Below the pieces are notes generated by a model. The model made no database searches. It saw nothing but the letters and a program-made list of their open reading frames with translations, and was not told the origin of the DNA. From the NCBI RefSeq assembly GCF_013248905.1, contig NZ_JABRVS010000001.1, positions 2,480,001 through 2,544,000 of the forward strand: DNA of 64,000 nt, in the 5' to 3' direction. The position numbers and the translations under genes were made by a program. This document shows positions 24,782 through 32,855 of the stretch, piece by piece (the stretch's first letter is position 1; each line of letters starts with the position of its first letter). This DNA is from Shewanella sp. VB17 (lineage in GTDB: Bacteria; Pseudomonadota; Gammaproteobacteria; Enterobacterales; Shewanellaceae).

Positions 24782-25381
24782 CTAGCTTGCCGAGTTTGAT
24801 GCTAGAACGTGGTAATTTTGCAATTCAAGCATATCAATTAGGGTGATCAAAGGCAGACCGATTAACGTGTTAGGATCTTTTCCTTCTAATTGGGTAAATA
24901 ACGCAATGCCCAATCCTTCACATTTAAAACTGCCAGCACAAAAATAAGGGCGTTCAGTGTGTAAATAGTATTCGATTTGTGCCTGTGTTAATGCTCTAAA
25001 GTGCACGTTAAAGGTTTCAAATCGAGTGTCATTGTGACCTGTATTGATGTTATGCACAGTTAGCCCGGTATAAAATGTGATGATCTGGTTTGAGGCCTGA
25101 GTGAGTTGTTTGACGGCATTTTCATGGGTAAGAGGCTTACCGACAATGCGTTTATTGATCACTGCGACTTGATCTGAGCCAATCACGAGTCCTTGTGAGT
25201 AAGCAGAAGCTGCTGCAATTGCTTTTTCTTGCGCTAGGCGCATCACTAAGGCTTCAGGGGATTCGTTTAGATGCGCTGATTCATCAATATTGGGTGAACA
25301 AGTTTCGAAGGGGATATTCAGCTTTTCGAGTAGTTGTTTTCTAAAGGGTGAGCTTGAAGCGAGTATTAGCTGAGCTGACAT
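24782..25381 (-). CDS. yceF: Maf-like 7-methyl-GTP pyrophosphatase YceF
   Basis: The 199-residue Maf/HAM1-fold enzyme hydrolyses modified nucleoside triphosphates, preferably m7GTP. It starts with the Maf signature LILASSSPFRKQLLEKL, has the acidic catalytic region VIGSDQVAVI and IVGKPLTHENA, and the YceF-type GSFKCEGLG with LEGKDPNTLIGLPL. It lies divergent from yceD-rpmF-plsX, the same neighbour as in E. coli, which supports the YceF rather than YhdE assignment. Confidence 0.93.
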   Translation of the reverse strand: MSAQLILASSSPFRKQLLEKLNIPFETCSPNIDESAHLNESPEALVMRLAQEKAIAAASAYSQGLVIGSDQVAVINKRIVGKPLTHENAVKQLTQASNQIITFYTGLTVHNINTGHNDTRFETFNVHFRALTQAQIEYYLHTERPYFCAGSFKCEGLGIALFTQLEGKDPNTLIGLPLITLIDMLELQNYHVLASNSAS

Positions 25382-25694
25382 AATCAGGTTCCATGTAAAT
25401 GACAGTTGAAAACATAATAAGCATTCACATTTTCAATTTGAGCCTATTTTGATGTCAAGTTTATCCTTTTTCATCTTTTAAAGGAGGACATTTTTTGTTT
25501 ATTAAGGATAAAAAAGGTCCGTTCGCTTTTATTTTAAGCGTGAGACACTTGAGTAAATGCCCATGCTTAGGTAAAATTTATCATTGATTAATTTATGTTG
25601 TTAGAGTTAAAAATGTAATTGAATTAGCCTATCTTCACCAAGATAGCTAATTTCCTTTGACTCTAAGGATTTCAAACTATAAAATGCGCGCCTT
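25382..25694. other. Divergent yceF / yceD intergenic region
   Basis: About 310 bp, AT-rich. Apart from the promoter at 25657-25685 I saw no further recognisable site, repeat or RNA gene. Confidence 0.4.
25657..25685 (+). promoter_or_regulatory. Sigma70 promoter immediately upstream of yceD
   Basis: TTGACT (25657-25662), a 17-bp spacer and TAAAAT (25680-25685) form a good promoter. The GCGCGCC after it is a GC-rich discriminator typical of growth-rate or ppGpp-controlled promoters. Transcription would begin at or just before the ATG at 25695. Confidence 0.65.
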
Positions 25695-26219
25695 ATGCAA
25701 ACAGTAAAAATACCGGTTTCAATTGATCCAATACGCGCTGCGGCTAGTCAACTTTCTTATGAAGGTGTGATCCCTGGCAAGCATTTAAAGCGATTAAATG
25801 AGTTAAGTGCCGGAGACTGTTCCGATGTGGTAGTGTCATTGGAATGTGGCGAGGATATACAGGGGATAGTCTACCTTAAAGGGAAGGCTGTGACGGAGCT
25901 CACTCTACATTGTCAACGCTGCATGACACTATATAGCACAAAGGTTACGGTCGATTTTAATTTTACTCCTTGTGAGAATGAGGTTGAAATCGATGAGCTC
26001 CCGGATGCGTATGATCCTATTGAGTGCGATGATATAGGTGAAGTTCGTCTGCATCAATTGATTGAAGATGAATTGATAGTCGCTATGCCCTTGATCCCAA
26101 TGCATGCCGACGAAAGTTGTAACCAAGGTGATCAAGACATAGTAGTAGGCGAAATTGAACCCTCTCAAGAGGAGCGTCCAAATCCGTTTGCAGTGTTAGA
26201 AAAACTGAAGAGCAAGTAA
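25695..26219 (+). CDS. yceD: YceD, DUF177 family 23S rRNA accumulation protein
   Basis: A 174-residue DUF177 protein with the zinc-like ELTLHCQRCMT motif near residue 75, an acidic middle and the C-terminal NPFAVLEKLK. YceD homologues are needed for normal 23S rRNA levels, and the gene nearly always sits before rpmF, as here (17-bp gap). Its promoter lies so close that the mRNA may begin at the start codon. No Shine-Dalgarno sequence is visible in GCGCGCCTT. Confidence 0.93.
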   Translation: MQTVKIPVSIDPIRAAASQLSYEGVIPGKHLKRLNELSAGDCSDVVVSLECGEDIQGIVYLKGKAVTELTLHCQRCMTLYSTKVTVDFNFTPCENEVEIDELPDAYDPIECDDIGEVRLHQLIEDELIVAMPLIPMHADESCNQGDQDIVVGEIEPSQEERPNPFAVLEKLKSK

Positions 26220-26235
26220 TCTAGGAGACAGATAA

Positions 26236-26406
26236 ATGGCTGTACAAAAGAGTAAAAAATCTCGTTCGAAGCGCGGAATGCGCCGTTCACACGATTCATT
26301 GAGCACTGCTCAGTTATCAGTGGATGCAACGAGTGGTGAACTACACCGTCGTCACAACGTGACTGCTGATGGTTTCTACCGTGGCGTAAAGGTTATTAAC
26401 AAGTAA
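26236..26406 (+). CDS. rpmF: 50S ribosomal protein L32
   Basis: A 56-residue protein, MAVQKSKKSRSKRGMRRSHD at the N-terminus and GFYRGVKVINK at the C-terminus, matching L32 throughout. No CxxC zinc motif is present, as in other Gammaproteobacteria. It sits between yceD and plsX in the conserved order, and an AGGAG site precedes the ATG. Confidence 0.98.
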   Translation: MAVQKSKKSRSKRGMRRSHDSLSTAQLSVDATSGELHRRHNVTADGFYRGVKVINK

Positions 26407-26420
26407 TTGTTGATACTTTT

Positions 26421-27449
26421 ATGACAGATCTAACGCTTGCGTTAGATGTGATGGGGGGTGATTATGGCCCCTGCGTCACAGTGCCTGCAACCTTGCAGGC
26501 ACTTAATTTATACCCCTTCTTAAGTGTTATTCTTGTTGGCAATCAAACAGATATCGATCCTTTTTTAATTCATGTAGAACCTTGTATTCGACAACGTATT
26601 GACATTATCCATACGGCAGAAATGGTCAGTATGTCAGATCGTCCAGCGCATGCACTCCGAAATCGAAAGCAAAGTTCCATGCGATTGGCGATTGAGTTAG
26701 TGCGTGACGGTAAAGCGCAAGCTTGCTTAAGTGCCGGTAATACCGGAGCACTGATGGCCATTGCGAAAGTACTGCTAAAAACCCTACCAGGCATTGATAG
26801 GCCTGCGTTAATTAGTCGATTACCCGCAGTCAATAAAACCCCAGTTTATCTGCTAGATTTGGGAGCCAATGTTTCTTGCTGTTCAGATACATTATTTCAG
26901 TTTGCAGTGATGGGATCAGTGCTTTGTGAAGTCATAGATAAAAAAGAAAATCCGCAAGTTGCGCTTCTTAATGTGGGTATTGAAGAAATAAAAGGTAATG
27001 ATCAGGTGCAGCAAGCAGGACAGTTGCTGCAACAATGCCCGCAAATAAATTATGTGGGCTTTATAGAAGGGAATAAACTGTATTCAGGCAATGTTGATGT
27101 GATTGTTTGTGATGGATTTGTAGGCAATATTACATTAAAAACCTCTGAAGGGATCGCTACATTATTAGTTAATCAATTAGAAAATGGATTGACCAAAGGT
27201 TTTTTTGTGCGCTTGATGGCTAAATTGATCGCACCGCGTATAAATTCTATTCTTAAACAGATGAACCCCGACCACTATAACGGTGCAAGTTTGATAGGAT
27301 TACGGGGCATCGTAGTCAAAAGCCACGGCAGTGCCGATGAATCTGCGTATTTGCAAGCGATTATGCTTGCAGTGACCGAAGCACAATGTAGACTGCCTAA
27401 GATGATTGAAGAACGTCTTGAGTCTATTCTTTTAGATATAAACAACTGA
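26421..27449 (+). CDS. plsX: Phosphate acyltransferase PlsX
   Basis: The 342-residue enzyme makes acyl-phosphate from acyl-ACP for phosphatidic acid synthesis. Family blocks are clear: LTLALDVMGGDYGP, MRLAIELVRDGKAQACLSAGNTGALMA, LLDLGANVSC, CDGFVGNITLKTSEG and LIGLRGIVVKSHG. It follows rpmF by 14 bp and precedes fabH by 13 bp in the L32-fatty acid operon, linking phospholipid and fatty acid supply to ribosome production. Confidence 0.97.
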   Translation: MTDLTLALDVMGGDYGPCVTVPATLQALNLYPFLSVILVGNQTDIDPFLIHVEPCIRQRIDIIHTAEMVSMSDRPAHALRNRKQSSMRLAIELVRDGKAQACLSAGNTGALMAIAKVLLKTLPGIDRPALISRLPAVNKTPVYLLDLGANVSCCSDTLFQFAVMGSVLCEVIDKKENPQVALLNVGIEEIKGNDQVQQAGQLLQQCPQINYVGFIEGNKLYSGNVDVIVCDGFVGNITLKTSEGIATLLVNQLENGLTKGFFVRLMAKLIAPRINSILKQMNPDHYNGASLIGLRGIVVKSHGSADESAYLQAIMLAVTEAQCRLPKMIEERLESILLDINN

Positions 27450-27462
27450 TATTTCCTAAAAT

Positions 27463-28422
27463 ATGCATACAAAAATTCTTGGAACGGGCAGTTATCTGCC
27501 AGCACAGGTACGCAGCAATCAGGATCTGGAAAAAATGGTAGAAACCAATGACCAGTGGATTGTTGAACGTACAGGGATCTCTGAGCGCAGGATCGCAGCG
27601 ACTGATGAGTCGGTATCGACCATGGGTTTTGAAGCCGCCAAAAAAGCCCTTGACATGGCTGGTATTGAGGCTAATCAACTTGATATGATCGTTTGTGGTA
27701 CCACAAGTGCAAGCCATGCTTTTCCTGCTGCTGCATGTGAAATTCAAGCTATGCTAGGGGTTGATACTATTCCAGCTTTCGACATCGCTGCTGCGTGTTC
27801 AGGCTTTGTATATGCATTGTCTGTTGCTGATCAGTATGTCAAATCTGGTATGGCTAAAAAAGTCTTAGTGGTTGGTTCTGATGTATTATCACGTCTTTGT
27901 GAGCCCGCAGATCGCAGCACGATTATTCTATTTGGTGATGGTGCTGGAGCGGTTGTTGTTGGAGCTTCAACTGAACCTGGTATTCTATCGACTCATATCT
28001 ATGCTGATGGTCGGCAAGCTGATTTGCTTAAATGTTCATTGCCTCCACGTGGTCATGAGCCATCGCAAGACATGGGGTATATGAAGATGAAAGGCAATGA
28101 TGTATTTAAAGTAGCAGTCACGCAACTGTCACGGGTTGTCACCGAAACCCTAGAGCTTAATCACATTGATAAGTCTGACATTGATTGGTTAATTCCACAT
28201 CAAGCTAACTTCCGCATTATTAAAGCCACCGCTAAAAAGCTCAACATGAGTTTAGATAAAGTGGTTCTCACCCTGGCCAAACACGGTAATACTTCGGCAG
28301 CATCTGTTCCTATTGCCTTTGACGAGGCTGTTAGAGATGGTCGTATACAGCGTGGTCAGCTACTCATGCTTGAAGCATTTGGAGCGGGATTTGCTTGGGG
28401 CAGTGCATTAGTTCGTTTTTAA
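27463..28422 (+). CDS. fabH: 3-oxoacyl-ACP synthase III FabH
   Basis: The 319-residue condensing enzyme starts fatty acid synthesis from acetyl-CoA and malonyl-ACP. The catalytic Cys lies in FDIAAACSGFVYAL, His in WLIPHQANFRII and Asn in HGNTSAASVP. The N-terminus ILGTGSYLPAQVRSNQDLEKMV and the C-terminus LLMLEAFGAGFAWGS are family typical and full length. It lies between plsX and fabD. Confidence 0.97.
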   Translation: MHTKILGTGSYLPAQVRSNQDLEKMVETNDQWIVERTGISERRIAATDESVSTMGFEAAKKALDMAGIEANQLDMIVCGTTSASHAFPAAACEIQAMLGVDTIPAFDIAAACSGFVYALSVADQYVKSGMAKKVLVVGSDVLSRLCEPADRSTIILFGDGAGAVVVGASTEPGILSTHIYADGRQADLLKCSLPPRGHEPSQDMGYMKMKGNDVFKVAVTQLSRVVTETLELNHIDKSDIDWLIPHQANFRIIKATAKKLNMSLDKVVLTLAKHGNTSAASVPIAFDEAVRDGRIQRGQLLMLEAFGAGFAWGSALVRF

Positions 28423-28473
28423 TTATTGCATTAAAGTAGCGATTAATTATCTTGAATACAATAGGTAGAATTT

Positions 28474-29400
28474 ATGAATAATTCAGCTTTTATCTTCCCT
28501 GGTCAAGGTTCACAAGTGGTTGGAATGTTGGCTGAACTTGCTAGTGAACATGAAATTATTGCTCAGACTTTTAGTCAAGCAAGTGAGATTGTAGAGTATG
28601 ACCTTTGGGAACTTGTACAACAAGGACCTGCTGAAACGCTAAATGAAACAGATAAAACTCAACCCGCATTGTTGACGGCAAGTGTTGCAATATGGCGTGT
28701 ATTTGAAGCCAGTGGAAAAGCTTTACCGAATGTATTGGCAGGGCACAGTTTAGGTGAGTACTCAGCTTTAGTCTGTGCGGGTGTCATTGATTTTGTTGAT
28801 GCGGTGAAACTCGTTGAATTACGTGGCAAGTTAATGCAACAAGCGGTGCCGGTTGGCAGTGGCGCGATGTTTGCCATCATTGGTTTAGATAACCATATGA
28901 TTGTCAAAGCTTGTGAAGAAGCATCAGAAGGTGACGTCGTCTGTCCCGTTAATTATAATAGTCCTGGTCAAGTCGTGATCGCAGGCACTAAAGCTGCCGT
29001 TGAACGAGCGGCGGTATTGTGTAAGGCAGCAGGTGCTAAAATGACCGTTGCTTTACCTGTTAGTGTGCCTTCTCATTGTGAATTGATGCGCCCAGCGGCT
29101 GAAAAATTGGCTCTGGCTTTGGATTCTATCACGTTTAAAACGCCTAACATTAGTGTCATAAATAATGTTGATGTTGCTTCGCCGACATCAGCAAAAGCCA
29201 TTAAAAGTGCGCTAGTTAGGCAACTTTATTGCCCTGTGCTTTGGTCTGATACTGTTACAGCGATGGCAAAAATGGGTGTGACACACGTGTTTGAAATTGG
29301 ACCAGGTAAAGTCCTTACAGGACTGACAAAACGAATTGAACGTTCACTTGTAGGCAAAGCAGTGAACGATGTGGCATCACTCGCGATATTGACCGAGTAG
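28474..29400 (+). CDS. fabD: Malonyl-CoA:ACP transacylase FabD
   Basis: The 308-residue enzyme moves malonyl from CoA to acyl carrier protein. It has FPGQGSQVVGML at the N-terminus, the nucleophile in LAGHSLGEYSALVC and the catalytic His in SVPSHCELM. The ATG follows fabH by 51 bp with an AGGT-type ribosome site, and fabG begins 9 bp later. Confidence 0.97.
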   Translation: MNNSAFIFPGQGSQVVGMLAELASEHEIIAQTFSQASEIVEYDLWELVQQGPAETLNETDKTQPALLTASVAIWRVFEASGKALPNVLAGHSLGEYSALVCAGVIDFVDAVKLVELRGKLMQQAVPVGSGAMFAIIGLDNHMIVKACEEASEGDVVCPVNYNSPGQVVIAGTKAAVERAAVLCKAAGAKMTVALPVSVPSHCELMRPAAEKLALALDSITFKTPNISVINNVDVASPTSAKAIKSALVRQLYCPVLWSDTVTAMAKMGVTHVFEIGPGKVLTGLTKRIERSLVGKAVNDVASLAILTE

Positions 29401-29409
29401 GAGATTTTA

Positions 29410-30156
29410 ATGAGTGTGAATATAGATTTAACTGGCAAAATTGCTTTAGTTACTGGCGCTAGCCGTGGTATTGGTCGTGCAGTTGCTGAAACATTGGTGG
29501 CAGCCGGTGCAAGAGTGGTTGGTACCGCGACAAGTGAGCGCGGCGCGGCACTCATACAAGAGTATTTAGGTGATAATGGCCTAGGACTTGTTTTAAATGT
29601 GACGGATAGCCAGTCGGTGACTGATTTATTTGCCGCGATAAAAGCACAAGAGGGCGACGTTAATATTTTAGTTAACAATGCCGGTATTACACGTGATAAT
29701 TTGTTAATGCGGATGAAAGAAGATGAATGGGGTGATATCATTGATACCAACCTTACATCGATATTTCGCACCTCTAAAGCCGTTATGCGTCCGATGATGA
29801 AAAAACGCAATGGACGTATCATTAATATCGGTTCTGTTGTAGGCTCTATGGGTAATCCAGGGCAAACAAACTATTGCGCAGCGAAAGCTGGCTTGATAGG
29901 ATTTACCAAATCACTTGCTAGAGAGGTTGCATCTCGTCAAATAACAGTCAATGCTGTTGCTCCTGGATTTATCCAGACAGATATGACAGATGAGCTGACT
30001 GAAGAGCAACAAAAGGGTATAATGTCTCAAGTGCCGATGGAGAGACTTGGTCAAGCACAAGAGATCGCCAATGCTGTGGTGTTTTTAGCTTCAGACTCTG
30101 CTGCGTACATCACAGGAGAAACTCTCCATGTGAATGGTGGCATGTATATGGTATAA
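29410..30156 (+). CDS. fabG: 3-oxoacyl-ACP reductase FabG
   Basis: A 248-residue short-chain dehydrogenase that reduces 3-oxoacyl-ACP with NADPH. It has the TGASRGIG cofactor loop, NNAGIT, the catalytic Ser in INIGSVVGS and YCAAK, and NAVAPGFIQTDMT. The AGGAG ribosome site overlaps the fabD stop region. A hairpin follows the stop. Confidence 0.97.
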   Translation: MSVNIDLTGKIALVTGASRGIGRAVAETLVAAGARVVGTATSERGAALIQEYLGDNGLGLVLNVTDSQSVTDLFAAIKAQEGDVNILVNNAGITRDNLLMRMKEDEWGDIIDTNLTSIFRTSKAVMRPMMKKRNGRIINIGSVVGSMGNPGQTNYCAAKAGLIGFTKSLAREVASRQITVNAVAPGFIQTDMTDELTEEQQKGIMSQVPMERLGQAQEIANAVVFLASDSAAYITGETLHVNGGMYMV

Positions 30157-30180
30157 ATGTGATAAGCTGATAGCACTTTA

Positions 30181-30207
30181 TTTTATTGATGTTTAGCATC
30201 AATAAAA
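30181..30207 (+). terminator. Hairpin between fabG and acpP
   Basis: TTTTATTGATG and CATCAATAAAA form an 11-bp stem with a 5-nt loop. No clear T-tract follows, so it may be a weak terminator or an RNA stability element that sets acpP apart from the upstream genes. Confidence 0.5.
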
Positions 30208-30240
30208 GCTTATTTCGTGGTCAAACTGCGAAAGTTAAGC

Positions 30241-30268
30241 TTGCATTGTGTGTCAAATTGAATAAACT
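30241..30268 (+). promoter_or_regulatory. Probable acpP promoter
   Basis: TTGCAT (30241-30246) and TAAACT (30263-30268) are 16 bp apart, 47 bp before the acpP start. acpP is expressed far more than its neighbours in related bacteria, so an own promoter is expected. Confidence 0.45.
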
Positions 30269-30315
30269 ACTCGCAATCTTACGCAAGTACGTAATTTGAA
30301 TAGGAAAGAAAACTA

Positions 30316-30549
30316 ATGAGCAACATCGAAGAACGTGTAAAGAAAATCATTATTGAGCAACTGGGTGTTAAAGAAGAGGACGTTAAGTCTGCTGCATCTT
30401 TCGTTGACGACTTGGGTGCAGATTCTCTGGACACGGTTGAGTTGGTTATGGCTCTAGAAGAAGAGTTTGATACCGAGATCCCTGATGAAGAAGCTGAAAA
30501 GATCACGACTGTTCAAGCAGCTGTTGATTACGTTTCAAAGAATCAGTAA
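30316..30549 (+). CDS. acpP: Acyl carrier protein
   Basis: The 77-residue acidic protein is nearly identical to E. coli AcpP in pattern (MSNIEERVKKIIIEQLGVKE). The phosphopantetheine-carrying serine is in LGADSLDTVELVMALEEEF. It has its own promoter and is followed by a strong terminator. The GGAAAG site precedes the ATG. Confidence 0.98.
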   Translation: MSNIEERVKKIIIEQLGVKEEDVKSAASFVDDLGADSLDTVELVMALEEEFDTEIPDEEAEKITTVQAAVDYVSKNQ

Positions 30550-30562
30550 TCCTGAATTCTAG

Positions 30563-30597
30563 AAAACAGGCAGCATTTATGTTGCCTGTTTTTGTTT
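30563..30597 (+). terminator. Terminator after acpP
   Basis: AACAGGCA and TGCCTGTT pair around GCATTTATGT, followed by TTTTG and TTT. It separates acpP from fabF, which lies 160 bp on. Confidence 0.85.
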
Positions 30598-30709
30598 CTA
30601 GTGATTCGCATTATCTGTCCCAGTCTTCTATTCATTACCCCTTCCAAGTAATCATAAAGCAGTGTCTAATCACTGTTGTCGATCAATTCAATGTTATATA
30701 GGTGAAAGT

Positions 30710-31948
30710 GTGTCTAAACGTCGTGTAGTCGTAACAGGCCTAGGCCTAGTCACTCCAGTAGGTAATACCGTCGATTCAAGCTGGAAAGCGTTGCTTTCTG
30801 GTCAGAGTGGTATTGCGCCCATAACCAAATTTGATGCTAGCGAGTTTACGACTCGTTTTAGCGGCTCAGTCAAAGATTTTGATGTTGAGCAATACATGTC
30901 TCGAAAAGATGCGCGTAAAATGGATCTTTTTATCCAGTATGGGATGGCTGCTGGTATACAAGCGGTGACAGACTCTGCTCTTGACATGGATAAAATCGAT
31001 AGTTCAAGAGTGGGGGTGGCCATTGGTGCAGGCATTGGCGGAATGCCACTGATTGAGCAGGGACATATGGCCCTATTAAAAGGCGGTTCTCGCAAAATTT
31101 CTCCATTTTTCGTACCCAGTATTATTATCAACATGATCTCGGGTCATCTTTCTATCAAATATGGTATGAAGGGACCTAACTTTGCCGTCACCACAGCTTG
31201 TACGACCGGTGTGCATAATATCGGTTTTGCCGCTCGTACTATCGCCTATGGTGATGCAGACATCATGGTTGCTGGGGGCGCAGAAGATGCGACGTGCCCG
31301 CTCGCTGTCGGTGGTTTTGCGTCGGCAAAAGCCCTTTCTACGCGCAATGATGATCCTCTCGCTGCAAGCCGCCCTTGGGACAAAGATCGTGATGGTTTTG
31401 TTATCGGTGATGGTGCTGGCGTGATGGTAATGGAAGAATATGAGCATGCTAAAGCTCGTGGGGCGACTATATATGGTGAGCTTGTCGGTTTTGGCATGAG
31501 TGGGGATGCTTTTCATATGACATCACCGCCAGCTGATGGTGAAGGTGCAGGTGCAGCCATGATCAATGCCATCAATGATGCCAAACTGGCTAGAGAACAA
31601 ATCGGGTACATTAATGCCCATGGTACTTCGACGCCAGCAGGTGACAAAGCGGAAGTGGCAGCGATTAAATCAGTGTTTGGTGAGCATGCCTATCAATTGT
31701 TAGTCAGCTCGACGAAGTCGATGACTGGGCATCTTTTAGGTGCTGCAGGTTCGATGGAAGCAATTATTACCTTACTTGCCCTTAGGGATCAAATGATCCC
31801 TCCGACCTTGAACTTGGACAACCCGGATGAAGGCTTCGATTTAGATTTTGTGCCTCATACCGCACGTGAACATAAATTCGAGTACGCCCTATGTAATTCA
31901 TTTGGCTTCGGCGGTACTAATGGCTCTTTGTTATTTAAAAAAGCCTGA
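30710..31948 (+). CDS. fabF: 3-oxoacyl-ACP synthase II FabF
   Basis: The frame is open from 30662, but the GTG at 30710 gives the family start (V)SKRRVVVTGLGLVTPVGN, a length of 412 residues like E. coli FabF (413), and a ribosome site AGGTGA. Catalytic Cys lies in TTACTTGVHNIG, with His in INAHGTSTPAGD and SMTGHLLGAAG. FabF elongates acyl-ACP and sets the cis-vaccenate content that keeps membranes fluid in the cold. A terminator follows; the pabC-mltG-tmk genes that follow fabF in E. coli are absent here. Confidence 0.96.
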   Translation: MSKRRVVVTGLGLVTPVGNTVDSSWKALLSGQSGIAPITKFDASEFTTRFSGSVKDFDVEQYMSRKDARKMDLFIQYGMAAGIQAVTDSALDMDKIDSSRVGVAIGAGIGGMPLIEQGHMALLKGGSRKISPFFVPSIIINMISGHLSIKYGMKGPNFAVTTACTTGVHNIGFAARTIAYGDADIMVAGGAEDATCPLAVGGFASAKALSTRNDDPLAASRPWDKDRDGFVIGDGAGVMVMEEYEHAKARGATIYGELVGFGMSGDAFHMTSPPADGEGAGAAMINAINDAKLAREQIGYINAHGTSTPAGDKAEVAAIKSVFGEHAYQLLVSSTKSMTGHLLGAAGSMEAIITLLALRDQMIPPTLNLDNPDEGFDLDFVPHTAREHKFEYALCNSFGFGGTNGSLLFKKA

Positions 31949-32006
31949 TATTTGCTATTTAGGCTAATGTGACAGATTTGCTTAGGATTAAAGGGTCTTT
32001 AGTGGT

Positions 32007-32040
32007 AATGCCAGTAAGTTAAGCTTTCTGGCATTTTTTT
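32007..32040 (+). terminator. Terminator after fabF
   Basis: AATGCCAG and CTGGCATT pair around a 13-nt loop (with an internal AAGTT/AAGCTT part), followed by seven Ts. Confidence 0.85.
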
Positions 32041-32295
32041 GCCCAGCGAAGCTTGAAAATCCAGCAGATTTAAAAAACCTCTATCACCCCGACTAAGTGG
32101 AAGTTAGAACGGTATTGGTTAACGGCAGGGTTTGAATTAAGCCATGGGAAGTGAGGTGTACACAACTAACCGAAACGATTAGAACTTCAGATTTGTATCA
32201 AGGTTAAGGTAGTAAAACCAGAGGTATTTGTTGCTCCTTAATAAAGATAAATAATAATCAGGTGGCCTTATAAATCAGGCGCGCCTATCCGAATA

Positions 32296-32333
32296 TTGAT
32301 TTCAATACCCTGGATCTGGATAAAGTTCAGCGG
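32296..32333. repeat. Short dispersed repeat, copy 2
   Basis: TTGATTTCAATACCCT, GATCTG, GATAAAG and TTCAG align with 14098-14147 after two small gaps. See that entry. Confidence 0.45.
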
Positions 32334-32402
32334 ATTTATCATCCTCAGACCTAAATTTTTATGAGACCTTAGTCTCGTCTTCATTATGAAAATTAAATAA
32401 GA

Positions 32403-32417
32403 TTACGTTAACGTCAG
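32403..32417 (+). promoter_or_regulatory. Operator-like site 1, LiuR-type half of an inverted pair
   Basis: TTACGTTAACGTCAG contains the palindrome ACGTTAACGT. It resembles the operator I recall for LiuR, the MerR-type regulator of branched-chain amino acid and related acetyl-CoA metabolism in Shewanella. The assignment to LiuR is inference. Confidence 0.45.
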
Positions 32418-32465
32418 TGCTTAATTTGTTGTTATTTAAGGTTTAGTTGTTATTTTTTATTGGGC

Positions 32466-32480
32466 CTGACGTTAACGTTA
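32466..32480 (-). promoter_or_regulatory. Operator-like site 2, inverted copy
   Basis: CTGACGTTAACGTTA is the inverted copy of site 1 (reverse complement TAACGTTAACGTCAG), 48 bp away, about 80 bp upstream of the symporter start. Two sites facing each other suggest cooperative binding or a small loop. Confidence 0.45.
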
Positions 32481-32562
32481 GACTAAAGTCTTGATTCTTG
32501 TTGGCCAGCAGCTTGATAGATTAACAAGGGCTGAATAATAAAAATTAATTAAAGGAGTCATT

Positions 32563-32829
32563 ATGAGTTTTGAAAGTAACGACAAGGCGGAAAGTTACTG
32601 GCGTGAAAACTTACGCTTAGTATTGGGGTTATTGGCCATCTGGGCTGGGGTATCGTTTGGCTGTGGTATTTTACTGGTTGATGTACTCAATGACATTCAT
32701 TTTATGGGGTTCAAGTTAGGCTTTTGGTTTGCACAACAAGGAGCGATGTACGTGTTTGTGGCGCTGATTTTTGTTTATGTTGTGAAAGCGAATGCATTAG
32801 ACAAAAAATATCAGGTTCAGGAAGACTAA
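32563..32829 (+). CDS. DUF4212 sodium/solute symporter small subunit
   Basis: The 88-residue protein has two membrane helices (about 19-41 and 51-75) and the family blocks ESYWRENLRLVLGLLAIW and FMGFKLGFWFAQQGAMYVF. These small subunits are always next to a large sodium:solute symporter and are likely needed for its function, like YjcH beside ActP in E. coli. A AAAGGAG site precedes the ATG. The large subunit begins 26 bp downstream. Confidence 0.93.
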   Translation: MSFESNDKAESYWRENLRLVLGLLAIWAGVSFGCGILLVDVLNDIHFMGFKLGFWFAQQGAMYVFVALIFVYVVKANALDKKYQVQED

Positions 32830-32855
32830 CATTGGGCTAGAAAAGGAATGAAGTG

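Larger units (their letters stand above)
31949..32562. other. Intergenic region fabF to symporter operon
   Basis: The 614 bp hold the fabF terminator, a short dispersed repeat (32296-32333), a small GAGAC/GTCTC hairpin near 32361, and two inverted operator-like sites (32403-32417, 32466-32480). The promoter of the symporter operon should lie between or just after those sites. No gene was found. Confidence 0.5.

Noticed and set aside
32296..32336. Resemblance to the 3' half of a TPP riboswitch (GATCTGGATAA with CAGCG)
   Set aside because: The 5' half (CTGAGA block) is absent, the downstream gene is a symporter with no thiamine link, and the same string occurs at a GTPase 3' end (14098-14147), so it is a dispersed repeat.
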